The notes: generated by a model from the sequence alone, not told the origin. 64,000 nt of DNA from Peromyscus leucopus (GCF_004664715.2 NC_051071.1:91333936-91397935), one strand, 5' to 3'. Shown: positions 9,673 through 22,341, counted from the stretch's first letter. Numbers and translations: made by a program.

Positions 9673-10394
9673 ATTCCCCTGAGGGTCTTCTAAATCTCCC
9701 TTTTAACAAGCGTTCAGCCATGGGCTTCTGAGGGGAGGAGAACACTAATTAGAGGTATTCCCTTTGCTTTTGGACGGAGCCAACAAGTTCCTAACCTGTT
9801 GAAGGTGAAATAAACGTTCTACAACAATTAGGCCTGCCTTATTCAATTCTTTGGTTTCCCTGAACTCTTTTCTCATGAAAAACTTTCAAAGTTTTCGTTA
9901 GTTAAGCCATAGTCATGAACTGTGCACCTTCAAGATGTCACCGACATTCAGAGGAATGTGCTGTAATTGCATTTATGTGGCAAGAATGAGTCTTTCCCAA
10001 AAATGATGCCTTCAGCAGCAGCAAACGTATTCAAATAACAGATATTTTACGATCCACACTAATTGCTTCACCAGCTAACAACTGCTGACACTTGGGGGCT
10101 AGCCCGGTGTGCATCGGGCATTCTCCTAACCTGTTCCAGCAAACTGCAACCTGAAGTGGCTAAGAGAGATCAGACTGGTTTCTCAGAGTCACACGACGCT
10201 TTGGCCTGTTTCAGAATGTAAGCTTGCCTTCATACACATGAATGGAGAAACAAAATGTAAGTGTGTATATATTTTCAGCCAACTGGGTGGGAGCGAAGCG
10301 CATTAAAGATCTACTTATTTTTTTAACCTCGTGAATTTGGATGATGGTTTCATCTGAATCTCTGGCCATGCACCCTTGCTTCCTGTCTGGTGCC
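9673..10394. other. unique intergenic sequence
   Basis: Nothing recognised. Confidence 0.35.
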
Positions 10395-10541
10395 CAGGAG
10401 GCCTGGTGAGGGCATAGGGAAGCCACTGGCACTGGAGTCACAGATGGGTATAAGTGGCCGTGTGAAAGGTGGGACCTGAACCTGGGTCCTCCACATAACC
10501 ATCAAATGCTTTTCACCAAGAGCCATGTCCCTGGCCCCAAA
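10395..10541 (-). repeat. B3-type SINE fragment
   Basis: Antisense: GTGGGACCTGAACCTGGGTC ... TTTTCACCAAGAGCCATGTC ... CCTGGCCCC. Confidence 0.6.
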
Positions 10542-10874
10542 GGATGCACTTTAGATTAGATCCATTAACCTGCAGAATTCAAAGGCCCATCAACTGGAAC
10601 TAAGCCTTTTACACTTGAGTCTTTGGGGCACATTTCAGACATGGATATGTACATAAATATATAGATATAGATATGTAAACATATAGGGAAAGCTATGAAT
10701 ATATTCTGTATATCTTAAAATCCTACATAAACATTCACATTCTATAAATGGTGTTGAACAAATGAATTGGTATAGTTCAACAAAAGTTGAGTATTAGAAG
10801 ATCAACTCTCAGTTTAGTAGGGGGTAGGGGATGAAAAGATAAAGATTTTAAAATTATAAACAAAACCTCATGAG
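10542..10874. other. unique AT-rich sequence
   Basis: Contains a short TA/GATA-rich stretch (about 10650-10690). Nothing else is seen. Confidence 0.35.
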
Positions 10875-11042
10875 AGTCAGGAATGATGGTGGATCCCAGC
10901 ATCCAGGAGGCAGAGGCAGGTGGATCTTTAATTCAAGGCCAGCCTGGTCTATAAAGAAAGTTCCAGGACAGCCAGGACTACACAAAGAAGTCCTGTCAAG
11001 AAAAAGTGAATGAATGAATGAATGAATGAATGAATGAATAAC
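10875..11042 (+). repeat. B1 SINE with (GAAT)n tail
   Basis: B1 body from ATCCCAGCATCCAGGAGGC to CTACACAAAGAAGTCCTGTC, followed by about nine GAAT units (11006-11042), a microsatellite grown from the A-tail. Confidence 0.85.
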
Positions 11043-11111
11043 CTCATGAAACACAGTAGAAAATAGATTCAGTATACAGCTACTTACTAAAAACTCTACC
11101 TAAATTTAACA

Positions 11112-11440
11112 TGAGTCAGAGAGATGGCCCAGGTGGCAAAGTACACACTGTGCAATGTGAAGACTGGATGGAGTTTAGATCCCAGAACATGTGTAAAAGC
11201 TGAATGGATATGGCACCAGGTCCATAACCCCAGCCCATGAGAGGCAGAGGCAGGGGCTCCCTAGAGAAAGTTGGCTACCCAAACCAGCCAACTCTTCAGG
11301 CTCCAGGCTCAGCAAGAGGCACTGCTGGACCTGTGAGGTAGAAAGCAATGGAGGTTACAGCAGCATCAATGTCAGGACTCCACAGGCATGCCTGTGTGCA
11401 GATGCACCCCTCACATACATGTAATCATTCACTCGACCAC
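11112..11440 (+). repeat. tRNA-derived SINE (B3/RSINE-like)
   Basis: Begins with the A-box-like GTCAGAGAGATGGCCCAGGT, carries GAGGCAGAGGCAGGGGCTCC in the middle and ends in a CA-rich ACATACATGTAATC stretch. Diverged. Confidence 0.6.
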
Positions 11441-12360
11441 CACAGAAAAAAGAAATATATCTACTGTTCTACTCTATCATATCAAAACCAGATGAGATTG
11501 TAGGAGCCTGCTGAGAAAGAAAACAGTGGGCCATGGAAATTTACTGTAAAATATCTAAGGAATGAGTAGAGAAGTGCATGTTAGTTTTGCATCACTCAAA
11601 ATACCCTAGAGAAACAAATCAAAGTCACAATTTTGGTCCATGGTTATCTGGCTCCCTGCTGGATCAGAGAAAGAAGCCTGGTGGAATGTTGCTGCAAGGG
11701 AAAACTACCCTATCTCGTTCCAACCAGAAAGCAGACAGAATGAAAAAACAGCGTCAGGGGTCAAAATACCCTCTTCCAAGGCCCACTTCAGCGACCCGCT
11801 GCCTCCTCCTAGAACCCATGGCCTCTCAGTAACATCTTCAAACTGTGAATCCATCGGTGGGCTGGTCCACGGGGGAAGTTAATTCTCATAATCCAGTCAT
11901 GTCCAAAGGCCGGTAAGCTGTCGAGCAAGCCTCTAATGCGAAGCAGTCAGGGGACCGTTCAGTCTCAAAGAATAACAAAGCACAGGAAAATAAACAAAAG
12001 GACACAGAGATAAGACAGGGCTCGGGCAAGACAGCAGCACCAAAGGAGCAACGAGGAAGGGCAACAGATTGTTGTGACCAATGGCCCCAAACATCCGTGG
12101 TATACGACAGGAGGCCTCCCTTCTTATTCCTGTCACACCCCACTGCCTTCAGTTGGGGTCATTATCTGGGGAACTGACGTTTCCCCATCACACACTGGCA
12201 GAAAACACTTCTCAGTTTCCAGTAGCCGGCACTCCAGGCAGGGGCCCCACTTACCGCAAAGACAGACTATAGAATGTAGTTTATTATATTCCATGGAGGT
12301 AAATGAGACTTCTGGGGAAAAGTAGAGTCCCTAAGTAAATGTAGCAAAGAGGTCATGAAA

Positions 12361-12363
<3 letters not shown>
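11441..12363. other. intergenic sequence
   Basis: Contains short overlapping frames on both strands (11578-12325) with no recognisable protein; part may be an unidentified old repeat. Confidence 0.3.

Positions 12364-12407
<44 letters not shown>
12364..12407. repeat. (GT)22 microsatellite
   Basis: Uninterrupted dinucleotide run, likely length-polymorphic. Confidence 0.95.
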
Positions 12408-12411
<4 letters not shown>

Positions 12412-12515
12412 TCATTGGTGACTCTAGTATTGAGTGACTCCTTCCAGTGTGGTTTTGGTAATAAGGAAATAAAAGGGGGAAGAGGAAACCGGGACTCTCA
12501 ATTACAGGAGGTTGA

Positions 12516-12907
12516 TGCGGTGGTTTGAAAAATGGCACCTATAAGCTCATGCATTTAAATGCTTGATCATCGGGAAGTGGTAGTACTTGAGAAGGATTAG
12601 GGGTGTGGCCTTGTTGAAGTAAGTGTGGCCTTGTTGGAGGAAGTGTGTCACTGGGTATGAGCTTTGGGGTTTCAAAAGCCAAAGCCAGTCTCAGTGTCTC
12701 TTTCTCCCTGCTGCCTGTGAATCTGGATGCAGAACTCTCCGCTCCTTCTCCAGCACCATGTCTGCCTGCATGCTGCCTTGCTTCCCACCATGATGAAAAT
12801 GGACTAAACTTCTGAAACTGTAAGCCAGCCTCAAATAAATGTCTTCCTTTAGAAGAGTCGCCGTGATCATGGTGTCCCTTCACAGCAATAGAAACCTGAC
12901 TAAAACA
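12516..12907 (+). mobile_element. MT-type MaLR solo LTR with 5-bp target duplication
   Basis: Reads TGCGGTGGTTTGAAAAATGG at the 5' end, GGCCTTGTTGGAGGAAGTGT in the body, AATAAA near 12834, and ends CATGGTGTCCCTTCACAGCA...ACTAAAACA. The LTR is flanked by a perfect GTTGA duplication (12511-12515 and 12908-12912), as expected for ERVL-MaLR integration. Complete solo LTR; noncoding. Confidence 0.92.
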
Positions 12908-13391
12908 GTTGATAAGATGAAGCAATTGACTCACACAGCCGAGAGACAAATACAAACTCAGAGGGAAATCCCTCTACCTCTACCGCCAACCAGCCAGCCT
13001 TCTCCTGGTAAATAGCCACACCCACTACGCTTTCGTCAAGTTTTCGCACACATAAAACTTGGCATACTTCTTTGTTGTTCATTTTTTTCCAGTCAAAGAA
13101 TCCAAATATTCTATATTTTCTTGACATCCATCAAAAGAAAGAAGGCATCTACAGTTTCAGCTATTCCATGCTTTATTAAAGAAAGAGCGCAAAATAGTAA
13201 GCCAGTGAATTAGGTCATATGTACGATTGTTCCTGCAGTCAAAAATGGGGAGATACTGTTGAGCAAATGCATTCCTTTAGCTACACAACAATAACTTGAG
13301 GTGTGGTGGTTTAAATACAGATGAAATTAAATCACTTCCAAAGGACATGGACTCTCTAACAACCATTTTTATATTTATTTGTTTATTTTTG
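12908..13391. other. intergenic sequence
   Basis: Nothing recognised. Confidence 0.3.
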
Positions 13392-13598
13392 GACACAGGG
13401 TCTTTATAAGTTCAGACTGGCCTCAAAATCCCTTTGTAGTCAAGGATGGCCTCTAACTTCAGACCCTCCTGCCTCACCCTCCTAAGGACTAGGATTATGT
13501 CATTTACCACCATATCCTGTTTATACAGTGCTGGGAATTGAACCCAGGCTCTGTGCATGCTAGGCTAGCACTCAAACAGCTGAGCTACATTTCCAGCC
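13392..13598 (-). repeat. B4 (ID-B1) SINE
   Basis: Antisense B1 half, then the antisense ID half (GCTGGGAATTGAACCCAGGC ... AACAGCTGAGCTACATTTCC). Confidence 0.75.
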
Positions 13599-13604
13599 CT
13601 CTAC

Positions 13605-14103
13605 TGTGGTATTGTGTTCCCCCAAATATTGTGCATGCTAGTAAACTTATCTGGGGTCAGAGACAGAACAGCCACAATATTAAACATAAAGAATAGGCAG
13701 TGGTGGCACTCACGCCTTTAATCCTAACATTCCAGAGACAGAAATTCCTCTGGATCTCTGTGAGTTCAAGGCCACATTGAAAACAGCCAGGCATGGTGAC
13801 TCACGCTCTTAATCCCAGGGAGTGATGGTAGAAGGCAGAAAGATATATAAGGCGTGAGGACCAGGAACTAGAATCATTTGGCTGGTTAAGCATTTCGCTG
13901 GTCAAGCTTTCAGGCTTCTAGCAGCAGTTCAGCTGAGAGCCATTGGGATGAGGACACAGAGGTTTCCAGTCTGAGGAAACAGGATCAGCTGAGGATCCGG
14001 CGAGGTGAGCTAGCCTTGTTCTGGTTCTCTGATCTTCCAGTTCACCCCAATACCCGGCTCAGGTTTGATTTTATTAATAAGAACTTTTAAGATTCATACT
14101 ACA
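13605..14103 (+). mobile_element. class II (ERVK-type) solo LTR with embedded B1
   Basis: A 499-bp LTR runs from TGTGGTATTGTGTTCCCCCA to AAGATTCATACTACA. It is flanked by a perfect 6-bp duplication CTCTAC (13599-13604, 14104-14109). A TATA-like ATATATAAGGCG lies at about 13845-13856. The 5' half contains a B1-derived stretch in sense orientation (GCAGTGGTGGCACTCACGCC, TTTAATCC, GATCTCTGTGAGTTCAAGG). A second copy occurs at 53430-53915. Confidence 0.88.
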
Positions 14104-14176
14104 CTCTACCAAATACTATTTACTTAAAGTTCTATAACCATGTTGAAAGAAAGAGAGAGTGACATCTGTGACCTTT

Positions 14177-15213
<1,037 letters not shown>

Positions 15214-15240
15214 ACTGACCCCTTGTCAGCTTGACACACA

Positions 15241-16060
15241 GACACATCACTGTGAAGCCACAGCCTCTCCTTTCTTGTTCATGCCCAATGGTCACGCATT
15301 AATAAAGACATTACAGTATAAGACATTTTAGAAACTTAAAAAGCCCCGTGGCCTTTAAAAATTCAAACACTTAAAAGGTTCAGTCTCTTTTAAGATATAA
15401 TGTCTCTCAACTGTGGGTTCCTACAAAATAAAAAATAAGTTAAATATTTTCTTACTTCAAGATGGAAGAACCATGGCACAGTCACAATCAAATCAAAGCA
15501 AACCCAAACTCAAGTGTGTAAATAACACAATGGCCAGTGGCTGGGACTCACTCATGATTTTGGGGGGGGCTTCCCCAAAGGGCTTGGGTCACATCTCTGG
15601 TTCTGAACTCTGAAGTACACACAGCTTGTCTTCTCAGCTCAGGCAGGCTTCACTCCACAGCTGCTGCTGTCTTAGTGGTGTCTCCAAAATGCTGGGGTCC
15701 CTTGCTGCAACTGGGCTGCATTTTCACCAAACGCATCTCCTGGGATTTCTTCAGGGACTCCAGCCCCGCCACACAGCACCAGGCTTCAGCTGTTCTCCAT
15801 GGCCCCTTCATGCCTTCAAAACCAGTACCACCTGGGTGACTCTTACACCACCAAGTTTGGGTGCCACTTGGCACCTCTAGAACACAGCTTCTGTATGTGG
15901 ACTCAAAAGAAACACTTCCCAGAAGACTTCACATCAGTGATGCTGGTCTCTTCTTAATCACCTACTGCTTCCCAGAGTCGGTGGTGAGCATGGCTCCCCA
16001 GAGCTGGCAGTAAACGTACCTCAGCCATGTTGGGAAGCTGAGGGGGGCAGAGTCAACAGC
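15241..16060. repeat. interspersed-repeat-like block, family not assigned
   Basis: Segments such as GGGCTTGGGTCACATCTCTG, TTGCTGCAACTGGGCTGCAT and CATGCCTTCAAAACCAGTAC look like those I associate with a dispersed rodent repeat, but I cannot name the family or orientation. The open frames here (for example 15626-15880) are not credible genes. Confidence 0.45.
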
Positions 16061-16190
16061 CAAAGTCACCGTGCAGTTTAACAGTTTTAAAATCTCTCCT
16101 GGTCAGAGAAAGATTATAGATTTACAATAAGACAAATTCAGATGGAATAAAATTCTAAACGGTTTACAATGTGTGTAAAAATGTACATAG

Positions 16191-16355
16191 TTGCCGGGCG
16201 GTGGTGGCGCACGCCTTTAATCCCAGCACTCGGGAGGCAGAGACAGGCGGATCTCTGTGAGTTCCAGGCCAGCCTGGGCTACCAAGTGAGTTCCAGGAAA
16301 GGCGCAAAGCTACGCAGAGAAACCTGAAATCTCAAAAAACCAAAAAAAAAAAAAA
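16191..16355 (+). repeat. young B1 SINE with 10-bp target duplication
   Basis: Full-length cricetid-type B1 (GCCGGGCGGTGGTGGCGCAC ... GGAAAGGCGCAAAGCTACGC ... poly-A). It is flanked by ATGTACATAG at 16181-16190 and 16356-16365. It postdates the surrounding retroviral remnant. Confidence 0.95.
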
Positions 16356-17897
16356 ATGTACATAGGCTCGAAAGAGAGGAAAACGAGTATAGGCAATTAT
16401 ATAAAGAAATAAATAGTTTTAAAAAATAAAGCCTTTAAAGAGACAATGAAAGTAATATAAAAGAAATAGCCACATAAAGATGGAAATTACACAGAGAGTT
16501 TATATTATGTGTATTGTGTTTTCTTTAATTTTTTTTTGTCTGTTAATAAGCTAACTACAGAAAGGTATTTGACTATAAAGGCTGCTAAGTTAAACCAATA
16601 CATATATTTTAAAGGTATCTTGACTTCAAAATTTGGATCTAAGGATATGTTGCTTTGGAAAGGAGGCTCAGCTTTTGTTTCCACAGGAAGCAAGAGGTTA
16701 TGGGTTTGTTCCAGGTTATGATGGATCAGATTTGATCAAGCTAGACCCCCTGAACCTTGACAGATGGTATCTCTCAACAAAGGTTATAGCTGGTCTTCCC
16801 AGGACTTGACCATTATCCCAAATTTTCTCAGGACCCCCATAAGATTGCCAGCACCCCCAATTAGCATGCAGTAGTATGAAAAGCTATGCCAAATTCCCAA
16901 AATATTGTTTATAAGTGTTTATTTTTACTTAAAGGGGGTTGATTATAAATGCAATTTCTTTCTAAAGAAGAAAAGAGGATATAGATGGGATGAAAGGGTA
17001 GATTATTGAATCTACTTTTAAAGAGCAACAACTTGTTTGAAATGTTTTATACTGCCACGGATTTTAGTTTATTGATACAAATTTATTAAGTTTTTATGTG
17101 CACAAAGGAATATTTCAATTAGGTAGGTAATCTTCAAACACTTCAAAGACCTACAGAATATGGCATTTACAATGTTTTAAGAACTTAGACATTTCTGGAC
17201 AGTGAGACATGGCAATACCAGTCTACTTCAGAGGAGATAATGGGCATCGAAGAAGCTCCATATGGAGTTTGTTTTCTTTGCGGTACAAGTTAACCATTTG
17301 GGCAAGAAATTGCTCTTGCCTGGACTGCCTGACAGTATGTTGTATAAACTGGACATGCAGGACCCATAGGAAGGTAACTTTGCAAAATGAGATGGTCCTT
17401 CAGCTACTGCTTCACAGAAGATACATCAGACATTCTGCAGAACACAAAGTGACTGATGAACTTTGCCAATGGGTGAGACAATTCTTCAGATTTCCTGTTC
17501 ACTAAAATGTCTGCCAGAGACTCTAGGCCTGTAGGCTGAAGATGGACATTGCAGAGGAACTTTGGGTGACTGTCCAGGCAGCCAGCTGTCTCTGTCATTT
17601 CTAGAATTTTAGAAGTTGCTTACAATGAACTTCCTGTTTACTTAGGTAATATTATATCCTTCTGGGATCTTTGATGGAGTTGAAGACTAGATAGTTATAA
17701 TTATACTTTTCCTTTAGTCATGAAAAAGATAAATTAGATATAAAACTTTAGACTCAGAAAAATAGGATGGATGATAGAATATTTTCTTTAATTTTGCCAA
17801 ATACAAATATACTAGATATTGTAACTGTAATTCTTGCTTCATATCTGTTTTGTTATATATAATTTTACTATGTTAAAACCTTCCTTTTTTATTAGAT

Positions 17898-17910
17898 AGA
17901 AAAGGGGAAG
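17898..17910 (+). other. retroviral polypurine tract
   Basis: AGAAAAGGGGAAG immediately precedes the LTR dinucleotide TG. This is the plus-strand primer site position in retroviruses. Confidence 0.75.
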
Positions 17911-18290
17911 TGCTGTGGGATGTCTTTCTGTATGCTGTGAATATGTGTGGCTCCTATTGGATAATAAATAAAGCTGTTTTGGGCCATGGCAAGAAAGCTT
18001 ACAGCCAGGCAGGATATCTAAGCAGAGATACAGAGAGAAGAAAGGTGGAGTCAGAAGAGATACCAGCCTGCCGCCCAAGGAACAAAAAGATGCCGACAGA
18101 CTGGCAACGCCATGGCCACGTGGCAACATATAGATTTGTAGAAATGTGTTAATTTAAGATGAAAGAGCTAGCTAGCAAGAAGCTGGAGCCATAGGCCATA
18201 CAGTTTGTAATTAATATAAGCCTCTGTGTAATTATTTTATAAGTGGCTTCAGGACCTCAGGTGGGAGAGATTTGTAAACTTCCATCTACA
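17911..18290 (+). mobile_element. 3' LTR of the class II endogenous retrovirus
   Basis: A 380-bp LTR runs from TGCTGTGGGATGTCTTTCTG to AACTTCCATCTACA. It contains AATAAATAAAG early and GCCACGTGGCAAC (an E-box) in the middle. It is homologous to the LTRs at 22342-22877 (minus), 40405-40782, 58316-58707 and 59885-60227. Confidence 0.85.
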
Positions 18291-18701
18291 ATAGAGTGAG
18301 ATCTTTGTCTCATGACATGCTCCCACAGGCCCCACAGCAACAGAACCAACCCATGAAACTATGGGCAAAAAGGAAAAAAAAAAATAAATAAATAATTCTC
18401 CCACTTCTGAGTTGACTGAATCATGTGTCACATTGCAGCGTCAGCAGCTGACATCTAGTGAGGACATCTAGAGCCACTTTCCTCCAGGACCTGACTCTCT
18501 GCAGCTGAGAATCAGTTCACAATCAGAATTTACCAAGTTTGGGTAGATAAAATTCATAAGAGAGAAATGCATAAATCACATACCAAATAATATAAATTTA
18601 TGGAAACTTTTTTGCTGCCACGCTCAATGAAATACTCAGCAAAACTGATCAAAATATTTCCTGCCTGTAGAGAAGGGTATTATACCAGGAACACCTGGAG
18701 T
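18291..18701. other. intergenic sequence
   Basis: Nothing recognised except a short A-rich/(AAAT)n stretch (18373-18394). Confidence 0.3.
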
Positions 18702-19090
18702 ACTAGTCAGGGTGCTCTGGGGGACAGACCAGAGAAATAACACGCTGACATGATACAGTCTGGGGATTCCAGGACGCCATCTCCACAAGGCTGGCTGGTC
18801 TGGTGCTGCAGGCTGGGAGGAATCCTGCAGAGCTGCTGGTCTTCATTCCCACTGGAAACCTGAAGCCAGCAGAGGAATACAGCTTTGCCATGGAGAGCAA
18901 CAGCAAGCAAGCAAAGGCAAAAAGCTTTCTCCGTCCACCTCCTTCATCTGGGCTGCCACCCATTTATCTGGGCTGCACCGTTTAAGGTAGGTTTTCTCAC
19001 TTCAAATAACCCTGATGGAGAAAAATCCCTCACAGGGATGCCCGGCAGCCTGTCCAGTTGATCCCAGATCCAAGATGAATCTGCACACCC
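18702..19090 (-). mobile_element. MaLR-type LTR, older, antisense
   Basis: Begins ACTAGTCAGGGTGCTCTGGG (the antisense end typical of MST/MLT/MT-type LTRs). It contains CACTTCAAATAACCCTGATG and AATCCCTCACAGGGATGCCC. Diverged. Confidence 0.6.
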
Positions 19091-19159
19091 AGTAACTTGC
19101 TTCATACACATGGAACTAGATGAATATGATTTTAGCAGATGGTTCAACAAATTTAAAAG

Positions 19160-19390
19160 ATTTTTGTAAATGTTTTTATTTAATGTGTGTGAATGTTTTG
19201 CTTGCCTGTGTGTATGTACACCACTTGTGTGCCTGGTGCCTGTGGAAGACAGGAAGAGTGAAGTTGGAAGAGGGTGTCTGATGTCCTGGAACTGGAGTTG
19301 TGGATGATTGTGAGTGGTCCTGTGGGGATGGGGAACCAAACCAGGGTCCTCTGCAAGGACAAGTGTTCTTAACTGCTGAACCCTCCTAAT
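19160..19390 (-). repeat. B3 SINE
   Basis: Antisense B3: GTGTGCCTGGTGCCTGTGGA ... CTGGAACTGGAGTTGTGG ... AACCAGGGTCCTCTGCAAGG ... GTGTTCTTAACTGCTGAACC. Confidence 0.8.
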
Positions 19391-20039
19391 AGCTTCGTGG
19401 TTTCTCAAACTTCGACTGCAAATTGTGCTCTGATGAGCTTGATCCACTAACACACTCTCACAAGGAAAAGGACTTTTATTTCCCATAAAGATTTGTAATA
19501 ATATGTAAACAATGTATCATAAAGTAAAAAGAAATGAGACATGATCCGTGGATGTTTAAATCTATATTTTATCATTTTTATAATACTTGTTCACTATTGT
19601 GACATCTTTACAATTTACCTTAAAAACAGTTTGTAACTGGCATTTTTTTTTCTCTTTCCAAAGAGTTCAGGAAAAAAAATGGCACATCTTTCAACCATCG
19701 ATATCTTAGAATCAATCAAATAGGGTAACTGCTTGGCATTCACAGGAGATCCCTGTGTTCTGGTAAATTGAATTCTGTGAACTTTGCCGTGGTGTGACTA
19801 CATCATTACTTAGACCATCACAGTTCAAAAATTATGTCAAGCTCAATTCATCAGGCATTCATAACTGAAGTAAGTCCCAAAGGGATGCAGGACACCAAGG
19901 ACACTTCAGCCACAGGGTGTTTGCCTTTACAGTAACCCAGACTCCACTGAAGTGGGACTTTCTTTTCAATGCTAAATAGTTTATTAGAGGTTCTTATGTA
20001 GCCGTAAGGACACTTGATTCTTTCTCTCAGATTTATCTT
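19391..20039. other. unique AT-rich intergenic sequence
   Basis: Nothing recognised. Confidence 0.35.
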
Positions 20040-20239
20040 TTTTGTATAAATGTTTGTCTGCATATATGTCTGTATACCACACACACACGGCTCGTACCTT
20101 TGGAGGTCAGAAGACGGTGCTGAATCCCTGACCTGGAATTAGAGATTATTTAGAGCCACAGTGTGGGTGCTGGGAACCACACCCAGGTCCGCTGCAAGAG
20201 CAGCCAGTGCTCTTAGCTGGTGGGTTATCTTTCCAGCCC
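20040..20239 (-). repeat. B3 SINE
   Basis: Antisense: GGAGGTCAGAAGACGGTGC ... GTGGGTGCTGGGAACCACAC ... AGAGCAGCCAGTGCTCTTAG ... TTTCCAGCCCC. Confidence 0.8.
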
Positions 20240-20244
20240 CTCCC

Positions 20245-20440
20245 CCATTTTTGATATAGGATCTCATGAATTCCTCACTGTGTAGCAGAGGGTGACCTTG
20301 AACTTATCCTTCTGCTTCCAACTCTGTCATTCTGAGATTACAGGCAGGAATCACCACATCTATACAGTGCTGAAGATCCCGTCTAGGATTCCACGAACGC
20401 CAGGACAGCGTTCCACTAACTGAGCTATAACCTCAGTCCC
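20245..20440 (-). repeat. B4 (ID-B1) SINE, old
   Basis: Antisense B1 half (CACTGTGTAGCAGAGGGTGA) followed by the ID half ending AACTGAGCTATAACCTCAG. Adjoins the B3 copy. Confidence 0.65.
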
Positions 20441-21280
20441 AGGACATTTTGTTCTTTGCCCTCAGAAATAAGTCTTCCATCTGACAAGTTAATAAACCAA
20501 GACTCATTAGTTAAGAACCTTTCCTAGAATTTCACGATGTAGGCTCAAGCTGGGGGATTCTGACAGAACAGGTCATTTCTCTCAAGGCGTTTTATCTTCA
20601 AGACTACTTATAAATATCCATAAAGACAACTTTAAGTGGTGAAATGCAGGCAGTGTGAGATAAAACCACTCCTTTCCGATATCAAGCTGAAGGCAAGACT
20701 AGAGGAATGAGATACGATGGGGCCACGGAGGAGCAGACTAGGAAGTCCAGGCAGGTAGGTCAGGTGACCTCCTCTGAGGATTCTTGAGGCTTCAGAGGAC
20801 CAGAAACAGTGTGTCTGAGCATGACCTCAGAGAAGGGAGAAAGGCGATGCTACCCAAAGGGGTGGTGAGAGAAAGAGGTAAATCCCCGTCCTTTATGAGC
20901 TGCCCAGGGGGAGATCCGATCACAAACCAATATCTCAACTCCACACCAAGGTGAAATAGACAACACTGTCTCCAGGGAAGAGGAGGCTAGCGGGCCAAAC
21001 TCCTGCCTTGTCCATCCTCAAAACATTCCTCACCTCCCTCATGTACCTTTCTGCAGCTGTCTGCTGGTAACATAACCAGACTGAATGATTATACCACCCG
21101 ACTCCTCCATCTCAGGTATGATTGGTGAAATGTGCTGAGGGCAGCCTGTCTGCTTCTCAAATCACGGGGTTTGACTCATCTGGATTGCTAGAGAAAGCAG
21201 CCTGATTACCAACTGATGTAAGCACCCACATGGGGTGGGTGTTGGGAGCACTCTGTATTATTGGTGTGCTCACTGCTCGT
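20441..21280. other. unique intergenic sequence
   Basis: About 840 bp with no repeat or exon recognised. Confidence 0.35.
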
Positions 21281-21286
21281 TCTATC

Positions 21287-21342
<56 letters not shown>

Positions 21343-21446
21343 CTATCATCTATCTATCATCTATCTATCTATCTAGCTATCATCTATCTATCTCTATCAT
21401 CTATCTATCTATCTATCTATATCTATCATCTATCTATCTAGCTATC

Positions 21447-21494
<48 letters not shown>

Positions 21495-21555
21495 CTATCA
21501 TCTATCTATCTAGCTATCATCTATCTATCTATCTATCTATATCTATCTATCTATC

Positions 21556-21595
<40 letters not shown>

Positions 21596-21646
21596 CTATC
21601 ATCTATCTATCTATATCTATCTATCTATCATCTATCTACCTATCTA

Positions 21647-21679
<33 letters not shown>

Positions 21680-21759
21680 CTATCATCTATCTATCTCTAT
21701 CATCTATCTATCTAGCTATCATCTATCTATCTATCTATCTATCTATCATCTCCTCTTCT

Positions 21760-21801
<42 letters not shown>

Positions 21802-21810
21802 ATCTCCTCT
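21281..21810. repeat. long GATA/TATC tetranucleotide array
   Basis: About 0.53 kb of (TATC)n, GATA on the minus strand. It is broken by recurring variants (TCATC, TCTC, TAGC, TATATC) that themselves recur in blocks such as CTATCATCTATCTATCTAGC, so higher-order duplication is visible. The apparent 195-codon frame through it is an artefact of the repeat. Confidence 0.97.
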
Positions 21811-22004
21811 TCTTTTTCTTTCTCTGCTCAGGACTTCATGCAAACTAGGCAAGTGTTTCATCACCAAGTTACATCATCCCACCCTTTAACTTTATTTTTG
21901 AATGACATGTAAAACTTAAAAACTAGACATATGATTAGAGTTTCATGTAATGTTTTGATATATGAATGCATCATGTAATGCTTAAATCAAAGTAATCATC
22001 TCAG

Positions 22005-22325
22005 GGCTGGTGAGATGGCTTAGCAGTTAAGAGCACTTGCTGCTCAGTCCTGAGGACCAGAGGTGAGATACCAGCACCCTTGTAACAAGCTGGGCATCTA
22101 ACACATGCCTTTAACCCCAGCTCCTATGACTCCAGAAGAATTGCTGGGACTTGCTAGTCTAGCTGAGAAAAATGTAAACCCTAGGTTTAGGAAGACACCC
22201 TGACTCAAAGGACTAAGTGGGGTGTGATCAAGGGGGATACCTAACATCTACTTCAGGATTCTATGTGGGCATAGGCACTCATGTGTGGACATATTGTCAC
22301 GCAGAGACATATACAGACATGTTCA
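22005..22325 (+). repeat. tRNA-derived SINE (B3/RSINE-like), long form
   Basis: GGGCTGGTGAGATGGCTTAGCAG (head), GAGCACTTGCTGCTCA, CATGCCTTTAACCCCAGCTC, and a tail with ACATATACAGACATG. Confidence 0.7.
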
Positions 22326-22341
22326 TTAATAGGTAAATTCT

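Larger units (their letters stand above)
16061..17910 (+). mobile_element. 3' internal remnant of a class II endogenous retrovirus
   Basis: AT-rich noncoding sequence leads directly into a polypurine tract (AGAAAAGGGGAAG, 17898-17910) and a 3' LTR. The order internal-PPT-LTR is diagnostic of a provirus, here in plus orientation. No gag, pol or env frame of useful length is left; the largest open frame (17209-17505, 98 codons) is not recognisable. A young B1 is inserted at 16191-16355. No 5' LTR is seen, so the element is 5'-truncated or rearranged. Confidence 0.7.

Noticed and set aside
11578..12325. Cluster of overlapping 60-85 codon frames on both strands
   Set aside because: No protein similarity recognised; the spread over four frames argues for chance.
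17209..17505. Retroviral or host protein frame inside the ERV remnant
   Set aside because: Only 98 codons, not recognisable as gag, pol or env, and in the noncoding 3' zone next to the polypurine tract.
21261..21848. 195-codon Ile/Tyr/Leu/Ser frame
   Set aside because: Translation of the (TATC)n array only.
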